A stretch of 22,944 bases of DNA from NCBI GenBank assembly GCA_964417785.1, contig CAYQJO010000044.1, positions 1 to 22,944 on the forward strand, read 5' to 3'. The position numbers were made by a program, and so were the translations under genes. The notes below the pieces were generated by a model that was not told the origin of the DNA, did no database searches, and worked only from the letters and a program-made list of their open reading frames with translations. The stretch comes from DAOTUL01 sp034437435 (GTDB lineage: Bacteria; Chloroflexota; Anaerolineae; Aggregatilineales; Phototrophicaceae). Shown here piece after piece: positions 1 through 7,627 of the stretch; the stretch's first letter is position 1, and each line of letters opens with the position of its first letter.

Positions 1-632
1 GTGAAGTCCCGCTTCGCGCTCAGATCACCGACCTGAATAACTGGCTCCTGCTGCCGCGCCTCGATGCGGGCGATCTGGGTGGCGAAAGCCGGGGCGACAA
101 AACTCTCGCGCTGGCCCGGACCAAAATGATTGAAGGGCCGCACCCGCATAATGGATAACTCATGACTCAGCGCGTACTGGTAAGCCAGCATGTCCTGCGT
201 CACTTTGCTGACGCCGTAGGGGCTGGTGGGGCGCAGGGGCGAGTCTTCATCCAGCGGCAGTTCATCGGGCGCGACCTGCCCGTAAATCTCCGCCGAACTC
301 ACCACCAGCATACGCGGCTGTATACCCAGTTCGATACAGGCTACGATCAGATTAAGCTGAGAGAGGATGTTGTTTTCCAGGGTTTCCCAGGGAGCTTCAA
401 ATGAACGCGGCACGAATGCCTGCGCCGCCAGATGGTAAATCCGATCCGGTCGCAAATCCGCCAGAAGACCGCGAACCCGCCCCATATCTTTGAGGTCCAG
501 ATAGTGTGTAGTGGCTCCCGGTTCCACCGCGACATCCATGCTGGTACCGTGAACCTCGGCATCTGTTGCAAGCAGGAGGCGTGTCAGGTATCCGCCGACA
601 AATCCCGCCGCGCCTGTGACCAGTACACGCAA
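1..632 (-). CDS. rmd: GDP-6-deoxy-D-mannose reductase-like NAD-dependent epimerase/dehydratase (C-terminus cut by window edge)
   Basis: An extended short-chain dehydrogenase (NAD-dependent epimerase/dehydratase family); 210 residues are visible before the left edge. The N-terminus carries the Rossmann motif GAAGFVG (residues 7-13), followed by HLAAQ, a catalytic-type SSAEIYG segment, and YGVSK (Tyr139, Lys143), the YxxxK pair. The run RVRPFNHFGPGQ and the closing KRDF resemble GDP-4-dehydro-6-deoxy-D-mannose reductase (RMD), which reduces the 4-keto sugar to GDP-D-rhamnose for surface polysaccharide. GDP-mannose 4,6-dehydratase is the main alternative, but its usual GITGQDG N-terminus is absent. 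The start is TTG at 632; GGAG lies 8 bases upstream, and the ATG at 640 is out of frame. It lies 42 bases downstream of the DUF4397 lipoprotein gene on the same strand, so co-transcription is possible. The family is certain; the exact substrate is inferred. Confidence 0.8.
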   Translation of the reverse strand, partial: MRVLVTGAAGFVGGYLTRLLLATDAEVHGTSMDVAVEPGATTHYLDLKDMGRVRGLLADLRPDRIYHLAAQAFVPRSFEAPWETLENNILSQLNLIVACIELGIQPRMLVVSSAEIYGQVAPDELPLDEDSPLRPTSPYGVSKVTQDMLAYQYALSHELSIMRVRPFNHFGPGQRESFVAPAFATQIARIEARQQEPVIQVGDLSAKRDF

Positions 633-674
633 TACGTCATCTCCTGTGTTCCGAATTCGGGCAGAAGTATATAC

Positions 675-2765
675 CTAAGGACGAGAATAGTCTATCACGA
701 TTGCCAGCATGTCGCCCGTAGCGGCCATCTCAACCGCGACGACATCGTAATGCCCGCCCGGCTGCAACACCTGCTCTGGCAGCACCGCCGCCACCAGGTC
801 CACATCGGCATCAATGATATAGAAATCAACCGCGTTGAACGGCAGACTGGTGGTCGGTGACGCGCTGCCGCCGGCCTGATCGCGGAACAACTTGAGCGCC
901 TGTACCGTGAGGGGTGAGCGGTTGGTAGCGGGGGCCGCCTCCTCGGTAGCTGAGGCAGTCACGTTGATCGCCTCGCTGCCGGTTTGTGCCACCGAGAGAT
1001 CGAGCAGCACATTCCGGCTCGGCGTCAGGTTGACCAGTCGAACCGTCGCCGAAGTCTCATTCGACAGGGGGTTGCGCAGCGGTAACAAAGCCGCATTCTC
1101 GGCGGTATAGCCATAGACATAGAGCGTATTATCGCTCTCACCAAAGAACTCGAAAGGCTCTCCCAGAACCGGCTCGCCGGTCCCGGATACCTGCACCGAC
1201 AGATCGTAAACACCTTCCGGTACCAGAATCGGCGCTGTGATCGTTCCGTATTCCAGCGATGTGACCAGCGAAATATCGCCGATAAAGAAATCCAGCGGCA
1301 TACCCTCAACCAACATATTTGCCAGCCGCACATAGGTCGGCTCCATATCCGGGATTGCCGCCTCGATAGCCGATTCATCGACACCCGTCTCGACCACGCC
1401 GGGTGTGTCTCCTAAAATGACCGGCACCGCATCATCACCGCTCCCGGTCATCAGGTAGAGGTAACTGCGCCCAGCCTCAAGTTCGACATCAATGGTACGC
1501 TCCACGAAATCCACAACGGTATTGGCGCGGTCCAATCCCTGCCAGAAGAAAGCATACTCACCGGCATCCACTGTCACGGGGCCAGCAACCCGGCGCGACG
1601 CTATCGTGTTGATTCCCCCAATGGGCGTATCACCCTGTCCACGCAGACGGGCGCTCGGATACTCGGTCAGCGCGTTGACGAACGTAATACGGGTCTGACC
1701 GGCTGGCAAAGGCGACAAATCCTCCAGGTGACGCACCAGAATCCGCTGGTCCGCATCACCCAACAACAAGAGCGTCGCATCCGCGTCAGGATTCACATTG
1801 AGCGGAAGCTGCGCCAACGGCTCGTCGCTGCCCGGCGCATAAGCATACGCGGTGTAGCTGCCGGAAACGACACGCTGCCATGCGCCAAAGCGCGTGAAAT
1901 CCAGTCCGGTGGCAATCGCCGTCTCACCCACATACACATCCACTGGTCCCATATCGGGAGAACCGTGTACGGCCCGTACACCGGCCCATCCCGGCACCTG
2001 AGTGGAGAATTCAATGATCTGCCACGATTCAGCGTCATTGATGTCGCCCGTGACCACCAGCGTATAACTGTAACGCTGGCGCAAACTGATCTGGCGGTTG
2101 ATGATCTCCTGGCCCTCTGCCAACACCTGAAACAACGCCGGTTCGGCAGGCAGGGACACGGCGGGCGCAATCTGCCCGAAGTTCAACGGCTCAGCGAGGT
2201 TTTCGCCCCCCTGGACCAATGCCAGCGACGGCGATTCGGGAAATGCCTGGACATAGGTGACACGGCTGGTGTTTTCTTCCAGTGGTTCTTGATTCTCGGC
2301 AAACGTCACCAGGGACGGCGACTCCGGCAGACCGGCCAGCATCAGCACCCGTGTTTCACCACCCGCTACAATAACGGATTGGGCCAGTACCGGTGGCACC
2401 TGGCTGGTCACACGTTCACCCTGCGGCATAATCCGCAGATTATATTCACCGGCTTCCAGCGACGTTACACCAGTCACCTGACCAAAGTTCAGATTTGGGG
2501 CCACACTCAGCGCTTCGATGAAGAAACTTACCGGCGGCAGTCCTGGCACAGCGTGGATCAACCGCACCGATGCCTGATCCGCCGGATCGAGCGCGGTTGT
2601 ACGCGGTTGGACCAGAGGTGTCGGTGTTGGCGTCTCGGTCAGGGGGATGGACGTTTCGGTCGGCGTGTCAGTGGGAATCGAGACGGTGGTAGGCGGCGGA
2701 TCACCGCCAGAATCACAGGCGGCCAACAAGATGACCATCATCAGAACCGCGATTCGATACCCCAT
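675..2765 (-). CDS. DUF4397-repeat lipoprotein
   Basis: A 696-residue exported protein of unknown function. The N-terminus (MGYRIAVLMMVILLAAC) is a lipoprotein signal peptide with lipobox LAAC, placing the lipidated cysteine at residue 17. A Thr/Pro-rich linker (about 23-60) follows. The rest is about six divergent copies of a beta-rich DUF4397-type unit, starting near residues 66, 167, 261, 357, 477 and 573. Several share the pattern 'VRLxHAxPxxPxVxxFI...LxFGxxxxxxxLxAGxYxLxV'. No catalytic motif is visible, so an adhesive or structural surface role is only a guess. The start is at 2765 because AGGAG lies 8 bases upstream and it yields a clean signal peptide; longer versions upstream would spoil it. 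The neighbouring secreted protein at 2860-5178 shares the same domain. Confidence 0.85.
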   Translation of the reverse strand: MGYRIAVLMMVILLAACDSGGDPPPTTVSIPTDTPTETSIPLTETPTPTPLVQPRTTALDPADQASVRLIHAVPGLPPVSFFIEALSVAPNLNFGQVTGVTSLEAGEYNLRIMPQGERVTSQVPPVLAQSVIVAGGETRVLMLAGLPESPSLVTFAENQEPLEENTSRVTYVQAFPESPSLALVQGGENLAEPLNFGQIAPAVSLPAEPALFQVLAEGQEIINRQISLRQRYSYTLVVTGDINDAESWQIIEFSTQVPGWAGVRAVHGSPDMGPVDVYVGETAIATGLDFTRFGAWQRVVSGSYTAYAYAPGSDEPLAQLPLNVNPDADATLLLLGDADQRILVRHLEDLSPLPAGQTRITFVNALTEYPSARLRGQGDTPIGGINTIASRRVAGPVTVDAGEYAFFWQGLDRANTVVDFVERTIDVELEAGRSYLYLMTGSGDDAVPVILGDTPGVVETGVDESAIEAAIPDMEPTYVRLANMLVEGMPLDFFIGDISLVTSLEYGTITAPILVPEGVYDLSVQVSGTGEPVLGEPFEFFGESDNTLYVYGYTAENAALLPLRNPLSNETSATVRLVNLTPSRNVLLDLSVAQTGSEAINVTASATEEAAPATNRSPLTVQALKLFRDQAGGSASPTTSLPFNAVDFYIIDADVDLVAAVLPEQVLQPGGHYDVVAVEMAATGDMLAIVIDYSRP

Positions 2766-2786
2766 AGCACCCTCTCCTGCCTCAAA

Positions 2787-2799
2787 CATTTCCATCATA
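2787..2799 (-). promoter_or_regulatory. Possible extended -10 promoter for the DUF4397 lipoprotein
   Basis: On the minus strand TATGAT (2799-2794) is preceded by TGT, giving an extended -10 element (TGnTATGAT). It sits about 28 bases before the ATG at 2765. No good -35 hexamer lies at the expected spacing, because that region is occupied by the hairpin at 2806-2830. Read-through from the gene upstream is the alternative. Confidence 0.35.
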
Positions 2800-2805
2800 A
2801 CACAA

Positions 2806-2830
2806 AGTCCCGCATGCAAGATGCGGGACT
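2806..2830 (-). terminator. Stem-loop terminator after the DUF4397/SH3b gene
   Basis: A perfect 10-base-pair inverted repeat (AGTCCCGCAT / ATGCGGGACT) with a 5-base loop lies 30 bases beyond the stop codon of the minus-strand gene ending at 2860. Read on the minus strand it is followed by TTTGTGTT, a short and interrupted U tract. It probably separates the two DUF4397 genes transcriptionally, though it could leak. Confidence 0.7.
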
Positions 2831-2859
2831 CGGCTTAAGCTTCTGCAATGGTGCAGCGT

Positions 2860-5178
2860 TTAGCCAGCGGTCTCCTCGGTGGCTGCCGGCTGCTCGACCT
2901 GGATCACCGGAATCTGGTCGATGTCCGCATTCGCACCGTTAAAGGTTACGAAAACGAACGGGCTGGCGATCCAACCGGGCTGACCTTCAAACGAAGTCCG
3001 CAGCCATGCGCTGTCCTCCGTGCGTCCTTCCACGATAAGCTGCGCCCCACTGGGAACACGGACCGCCACCTCAGATTGATCGTCCGGGGCGCGGCGCATG
3101 TTCAGATTGGTGTCCGGATTGGTGGCGACGGTGGCGATGAACGCATCGCGGGTGGGATTCGGTGTAGGTGGCGCAACGGGAGCCACATCTGCGCTGACAA
3201 AACCAATTGTTTCGAGGTCTGCCGGTTTGATGAAGTCCCGCGATTCGAGGAATTCCAGGTCTTCAGTCTCACCGTTGAGCTGGTACTCGACAAAGCGGGT
3301 GCTGACCCAACCGGTGATCACACCACCCTGCGGCGGCGTGTACTCGATCAGCGCCCAGGTCTGTACCGTCGTTTCGTCATCCTCTTCCACCGAGACATCG
3401 GTCAATCCCAGCAGTTCCGCCACCGTACCACCCGGCAGACGGGCCAGCACTTCGGACCCGGTATTGGGTGTGCGGCGGACATTCAGGTTGGCACCCGGGT
3501 CAATGTTAATAACACGTACAGTGACACGATTCTCCGTCGGCGAGGGCGGAGTCAGCGCGGTACCAATCGCTTCACCAGGGCGATTCTGCGGGATCAAGGG
3601 CAGGTCCGCCAGCTTGAATTCCTCACCATCCGACGCACGCACATCGACATACAGCGCGTTGATCCACGCTTCAATCTGACCGCCATCAGGTGTGTTGTAG
3701 ATCACGTTCAGCCATGTGCCTTCAGGATCGAGGTCAGCATCACGGTCTTCCGGATCGAGCGCCTCAGCCGGGTCTTCGAAGAAGACTTCGGTTCCATCGG
3801 CCAGTGTCTCAACCGGAATCTCGACGCCATCAACGTCAATCGGCGCACCAGCGCGACCGACGACTTCCAGGACCGTACCCGACGGAGCCAGACCCAGTGA
3901 GAAAGCATCCGGCGACGGATACTGGCGCAGTTGCAGGTTGGCACCCGGATTCAGCACCACACGGGCGGTCGGGTTATCGGTTGTAACNNNNNNNNNNNNN
4001 NNNNNNNNNNNNNNNNNNNNNNNNNNNNNNNNNNNNNNNNNNNNNNNNNNNNNNNNNNNNNNNNNNNNNNNNNNNNNNNNNNNNNNNAACACGACATTCT
4101 GTGTGGTCGGTTCCAGGATAATCGCGTTGCTCGATGAGCCGAAGGGGATGCTGTCAGCCAGCACCGTACCATCGGCCAGCGTTGCCGTGACAATGCTGTC
4201 ACCGGGGATGGTGTTCACCACACTGACGACTGCGCTGGTCGCATCGACCCCTTCAATGGCGTCGCTGAACACATCGACGGTGAGACCATCGGGCGAACCC
4301 AGAGCGACCGCCGTCTGCGCCGTCCCGGCTGCCAGCGAAACGGATGCTTCCAGCAGCGCCGTGCCATCCCCGCCTTGCAGTGTGACGGTGTAGTCGCCCG
4401 CCGGAAGCGGCAGATGCTCGGTTACAACGCCAAATTCGACCGCCGGGACGGCTTTAGTACCGTCTATCAGAATGTCCACCGCACCGGCTTCGGCCACACC
4501 ATGCGCCATCCGCAGGAAGGCATCACCGTCGTTGGCGGCAGTCGGAGCCGACAGTTGCATGGCCGCCGGGATAGACGGTGTGCCGTAAAGAACAATCATG
4601 TTGGTAGTGTTGCTGACCAACGAGAACGGCGTCGCCGGCAGCACCGCATCGCCGCCACCCGTCACACTCACACTGAAGGAATACACATCCGCCGGGATGT
4701 CGAAAGTTCCCACCGATGCACCATAGGTCAGATTGCTGGCGACGTTATCCGCACCCGCGACGACATCCACACCACCGGCACCGGCAATTGCATGAATCAA
4801 GCGCATCCGCGATGTACCGAGCGGGACCGGGGTGAAGTCGTCTACGAAAACGTCGAATTGGGGCGGGTTAATCGATGACGCGATCAGCGTCCGGGGTTCG
4901 GATGGATTTGATTCAACCTGCTGTGACCACAACGCGGTCGTCACGCCACCGGGCGCAACGGACACCGACCGGGTACCGGCTGGCACACCGATATAGGTGG
5001 ACGCCTCACCGAAGTCCAGGCCCACCACCGTAAGCTGGTCATCGACATAGACATCGACCGCCGTCACACCGGGGATCGCATGAACAAAACGAAAATAGCC
5101 GGTCTGGTCCAACTGTGCGGTCAAATTGGAAAGGCCAAACAAAAATATCAGTGCCACGATCAGATTTCTAAAACGCAT
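2860..5178 (-). CDS. Secreted DUF4397 and SH3b-domain repeat protein (interrupted by assembly gap)
   Basis: A 772-residue frame as drawn, including 34 unknown residues (364-397) at the N gap. The N-terminus (MRFRNLIVALIFLFGLSNL) is a signal peptide without a lipobox. Residues 29-120, 123-200 and 220-300 are three DUF4397-type units (RFVHAIPG, RLIHAIAG and RMAHGVAE at their starts), and a fourth diverged unit runs to the gap. After the gap come three bacterial SH3-like (SH3b) units, near 405-515, 558-635 and 685-750, each opening with 'NPGANLxLRxxP' or similar. SH3b domains often bind cell-wall peptides, so a wall-associated surface role is reasonable but unproven. The start at 5178 has an excellent GGAGGAG 5 bases upstream. 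The frame agrees on both sides of the gap, but the gap size is a placeholder, so two separate genes cannot be strictly excluded. Confidence 0.78.
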   Translation of the reverse strand: MRFRNLIVALIFLFGLSNLTAQLDQTGYFRFVHAIPGVTAVDVYVDDQLTVVGLDFGEASTYIGVPAGTRSVSVAPGGVTTALWSQQVESNPSEPRTLIASSINPPQFDVFVDDFTPVPLGTSRMRLIHAIAGAGGVDVVAGADNVASNLTYGASVGTFDIPADVYSFSVSVTGGGDAVLPATPFSLVSNTTNMIVLYGTPSIPAAMQLSAPTAANDGDAFLRMAHGVAEAGAVDILIDGTKAVPAVEFGVVTEHLPLPAGDYTVTLQGGDGTALLEASVSLAAGTAQTAVALGSPDGLTVDVFSDAIEGVDATSAVVSVVNTIPGDSIVTATLADGTVLADSIPFGSSSNAIILEPTTQNVVXXXXXXXXXXXXXXXXXXXXXXXXXXXXXXXXXXVTTDNPTARVVLNPGANLQLRQYPSPDAFSLGLAPSGTVLEVVGRAGAPIDVDGVEIPVETLADGTEVFFEDPAEALDPEDRDADLDPEGTWLNVIYNTPDGGQIEAWINALYVDVRASDGEEFKLADLPLIPQNRPGEAIGTALTPPSPTENRVTVRVINIDPGANLNVRRTPNTGSEVLARLPGGTVAELLGLTDVSVEEDDETTVQTWALIEYTPPQGGVITGWVSTRFVEYQLNGETEDLEFLESRDFIKPADLETIGFVSADVAPVAPPTPNPTRDAFIATVATNPDTNLNMRRAPDDQSEVAVRVPSGAQLIVEGRTEDSAWLRTSFEGQPGWIASPFVFVTFNGANADIDQIPVIQVEQPAATEETAG
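3988..4087. other. Assembly gap (100 N)
   Basis: Exactly 100 N, the customary placeholder length for a scaffold join of unknown size. It falls inside the repeat-rich secreted protein, between its DUF4397 and SH3b parts. The missing sequence may be longer than shown and could hold further repeat units. Confidence 0.98.
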
Positions 5179-5237
5179 ACATTCTCCTCCTTTATTGCGG
5201 TCCTGTATTTGTTCACCTGCGGTTGATTTACCCGTAG

Positions 5238-5257
5238 GGACGCGCAAAAGCGCGTCC
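5238..5257. terminator. Short perfect stem-loop downstream of ahcY
   Basis: GGACGCGC and GCGCGTCC form a perfect 8-base-pair stem around an AAAA loop (UUUU on the minus strand). It lies 35 bases past the ahcY stop and about 60 bases upstream of the next minus-strand gene. No run of T follows on either strand, so it may be a weak or factor-assisted terminator, an mRNA-stabilising hairpin, or one copy of a dispersed palindromic repeat. Confidence 0.45.
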
Positions 5258-5291
5258 ATTTTGAGGCACATCAAGGCGAACACTACACGGT

Positions 5292-6554
5292 TTACGTGCC
5301 TTCCTCCCATTGGTTCAGATACGCGTCCTGTTCGGGAGTCAGCGTGTCAATTTCAATGCCCATCGCCATGAGTTTAAGACGGGCAATTTCCTGGTCGATA
5401 TCCTGCGGGATGGTGTACACGCTGGCCGCCAGAGACTCGGCGTTTCTGAACATGTACTCGGCACCCAGCGCTTGATTGGCGAAGCTCATATCCATCACAC
5501 TCGCCGGATGACCTTCCGCCGCTGCCAGGTTAATCAGGCGACCTTCACCCAGAATATAAATGGGGCGACCATCGACCAGATATTCTTCCACAAAGGGACG
5601 GACCCGCCTCGGTTCTTCCGAAGCCATCTCACGCAGGCCCTTAAGATTGATTTCGACATTGAAATGTCCAGAGTTCGCCACGATTGCGCCGCGCTTCATC
5701 ACCTTAAAGTGATGGGTGTCGATCACGTTGATGTCACCGGTCGCCGTGACGAAAATATCGCCAATCGGTGCTGCTTCTTCCATCGGCATAACCCGGTAGC
5801 CATCCATCACCGCTTCTAACGCCCGCAGCGGATTGACTTCCGTCACAATGACATTCGAGCCCATACCGGCGGCCCGCATGGCGATACCCCGGCTGCACCA
5901 ACCGTAACCGGCGACGACAACCACCCGCCCCGCCAGAAGAATGTTGGTGGCGCGAATGATACCGTCCAGGGTACTCTGGCCGGTACCGTAGCGATTATCG
6001 AACAGATGCTTGGTGTCGCTGTCGTTCACAGCGATCACCGGAAAAGCCAGTGCGCCGTCTTTCGCCATCGCCCGCAGCCGGATCACACCGGTGGTCGTCT
6101 CCTCCGTACCACCGACAATATCGTCGAGCAGTTCGCGGCGGCTCTTGTGGATCATGCTCACCAGATCGGCACCATCATCCATCGTGATGCCCGGTTTGTG
6201 ATCCAGAGCAGCCTTCAGGTGATCATAGTAGGTGTCGTTGTCCTCACCTTTGATGGCATACACCGGAATTTCATCATGAACAACCAACGACGCGGCCACA
6301 TCATCCTGTGTGGAAAGCGGGTTCGATGCGCAGAGGACGACATCCGCGCCACCGGCCTGAAGCGTGCGCATCAGGTTGGCGGTCTCGGTAGTCACATGCA
6401 AACAGGCGGATACACGCACGCCCTTCAGCGGCTTTTCTTTCTCAAAACGCTCCATGATTGCCTGGAGTACCGGCATTTCCTGACCGGCCCACTCAATGCG
6501 GTACCGGCCACCAGTCGCCATATCCAGGTCTTTTACATCATGCTCGACGGTCAT
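5292..6554 (-). CDS. ahcY: Adenosylhomocysteinase (S-adenosyl-L-homocysteine hydrolase)
   Basis: A cytoplasmic NAD-dependent enzyme that splits S-adenosylhomocysteine, the inhibitory by-product of SAM methylations, into adenosine and homocysteine. It has 420 residues and is full length for the short form of the family. Substrate-site segments align by eye with the human enzyme: DDG (Asp127), EETTTGV (Glu151) and NDSDTKHLFDN (Lys182, Asp186, Asn187). The NAD-binding loop is GYGWCSRG (216-223), the variant seen in Thermotoga and archaeal enzymes, rather than GYGDVGKG. As in the Thermotoga enzyme, the C-terminal KPDHYRY tail is missing. The start at 6554 has AGGAG 6 bases upstream. It follows the adenosine kinase gene by 39 bases, which fits an operon that removes both SAH and its product adenosine. 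Some archaeal relatives act on S-inosylhomocysteine; the neighbouring kinase argues against that here. Confidence 0.96.
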   Translation of the reverse strand: MTVEHDVKDLDMATGGRYRIEWAGQEMPVLQAIMERFEKEKPLKGVRVSACLHVTTETANLMRTLQAGGADVVLCASNPLSTQDDVAASLVVHDEIPVYAIKGEDNDTYYDHLKAALDHKPGITMDDGADLVSMIHKSRRELLDDIVGGTEETTTGVIRLRAMAKDGALAFPVIAVNDSDTKHLFDNRYGTGQSTLDGIIRATNILLAGRVVVVAGYGWCSRGIAMRAAGMGSNVIVTEVNPLRALEAVMDGYRVMPMEEAAPIGDIFVTATGDINVIDTHHFKVMKRGAIVANSGHFNVEINLKGLREMASEEPRRVRPFVEEYLVDGRPIYILGEGRLINLAAAEGHPASVMDMSFANQALGAEYMFRNAESLAASVYTIPQDIDQEIARLKLMAMGIEIDTLTPEQDAYLNQWEEGT

Positions 6555-6593
6555 TGATCTCTCCTAATGATCGATAAACACAAGCTTGCAATT

Positions 6594-7559
6594 CTAGCAC
6601 ATCTCCAGCGCATCCAGCAGGCCACCATCATCATAGCGCTCACGGAACCGCGCCACAAACTCTGCCGGCGTATAATGGTGGCTCTGCGGTCCGATATGTT
6701 CTAATACGTAGGTCGCACAAAGAGACCCAATCTGCGCGGATAGTTCCAACGGCAAATCGTGCATCAAACCGTAAACCAGACCAGCACGGAACGCATCACC
6801 CACACCCGTCGGGTCTTTGATCTCTTTCGGTGGGAACGCCGCCGTTTCGATGAAGTCGGCCCCGTGATAAACATGCGCCCCGCGCTCGCCCTGCGTGACC
6901 ACAACAATATCCACTATCTGCCGAAGCTCATCAATGCTTTTGCCGGTCTTCTGGCTGATGATCTCCATCTCGTAGGCATTGGCAATCAACACATACGCGC
7001 CCTGAAGGCCATGAAGAATCTCGTCACCACTCAGACGGGCGACCTGCTGGCTCGGATCATAGATAAACCGAACCCCCTTTTCCCGGCACTCCTGGGTGAT
7101 ATTCGCCATCGCCTGCGGGTCGTTGGGCGATACGATCACCAGATCGGGCTGCATGTCACCACAGGCATCTGCCAGATTGTAATCGCGGGCATGGGCCATC
7201 GCCCCACTGTAGAACGACGCGATCTGGTTGTTGTCTACGTCGGTGTTGGCGAAAAACGAGGCGGTGAACACCTCGTCAATCTGGCGAACGGTGCTGGTGT
7301 CCACACCGTTGCTTTCCAGCCAATCCCGGTACGGCGGAAAATCCCGGCCTGCGGTCCCCATCACTTTCGGATTCAGACCGAGCAGTGCCATACTGAAGGC
7401 GATGTTGGGCGCGATACCGCCCCAGTGGCGCGTCATATCTTCAACCAGGAAGCTGACGCTGATTTGATGCAGTTGTTCCTTCAACAGATGGTCAGCGAAC
7501 TTACCGGGGAAACGCATGAGGTAATCGTAAGCGATGGAGCCAGAGACAATGATATTCAT
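6594..7559 (-). CDS. adoK: Adenosine kinase, PfkB family (mycobacterial-type)
   Basis: A PfkB/ribokinase-fold kinase of 321 residues, predicted to phosphorylate adenosine to AMP with ATP. The beginning (SGSIAYDYLMRFPGKF), the segment SFLVEDMTRHWGGIAPNIAF, YDPSQQVARLSG and the signature DPTGVGDAFRAG (249-260, catalytic-base Asp255) closely resemble the Mycobacterium tuberculosis adenosine kinase as I recall it, more than generic ribokinases. That gives a specific substrate, and the gene directly downstream encodes S-adenosylhomocysteinase, whose product is adenosine. I chose the ATG at 7559 because the protein then begins at the family's usual first beta strand. No strong ribosome-binding site is visible, and a GTG 15 bases upstream (7574) is the alternative. 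A -10/-35 pair lies upstream. Confidence 0.92.
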   Translation of the reverse strand: MNIIVSGSIAYDYLMRFPGKFADHLLKEQLHQISVSFLVEDMTRHWGGIAPNIAFSMALLGLNPKVMGTAGRDFPPYRDWLESNGVDTSTVRQIDEVFTASFFANTDVDNNQIASFYSGAMAHARDYNLADACGDMQPDLVIVSPNDPQAMANITQECREKGVRFIYDPSQQVARLSGDEILHGLQGAYVLIANAYEMEIISQKTGKSIDELRQIVDIVVVTQGERGAHVYHGADFIETAAFPPKEIKDPTGVGDAFRAGLVYGLMHDLPLELSAQIGSLCATYVLEHIGPQSHHYTPAEFVARFRERYDDGGLLDALEMC

Positions 7560-7598
7560 TGGGCAGATTCTCACACACTTTCAGGCTAAAGCGGCGTC

Positions 7599-7627
7599 AT
7601 TATAAAGTTAGAGCTACTCAGGCGTAA
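7599..7627 (-). promoter_or_regulatory. Putative sigma70-type promoter for adoK-ahcY
   Basis: On the minus strand a consensus TATAAT (7604-7599) lies 17 bases downstream of a weak -35, TTACGC (7627-7622, 3 of 6 matches). The -35 overlaps the stop of the preceding gene. The predicted transcript would start about 30 bases before the adoK ATG. The perfect -10 and correct spacing support it; the poor -35 does not. Confidence 0.45.

Noticed and set aside
1728..2942. A 404-codon open frame on the plus strand opposite the DUF4397 lipoprotein
   Set aside because: It is antisense to a protein with a signal peptide, ribosome-binding site and domain repeats. Its translation is rich in His, Arg and Gln with no recognisable domain, as expected of a shadow frame.
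2848..3900. A 350-codon plus-strand frame opposite the SH3b region
   Set aside because: Same reasons: Arg/Thr/Gln-rich translation, no motif, and no ribosome-binding site, while the opposite strand encodes clear SH3b repeats.
6555..6593. SAM/SAH riboswitch upstream of ahcY
   Set aside because: Only 39 bases separate ahcY from adoK, too few for the known classes, and no conserved pairing was seen; the adoK leader is also short.
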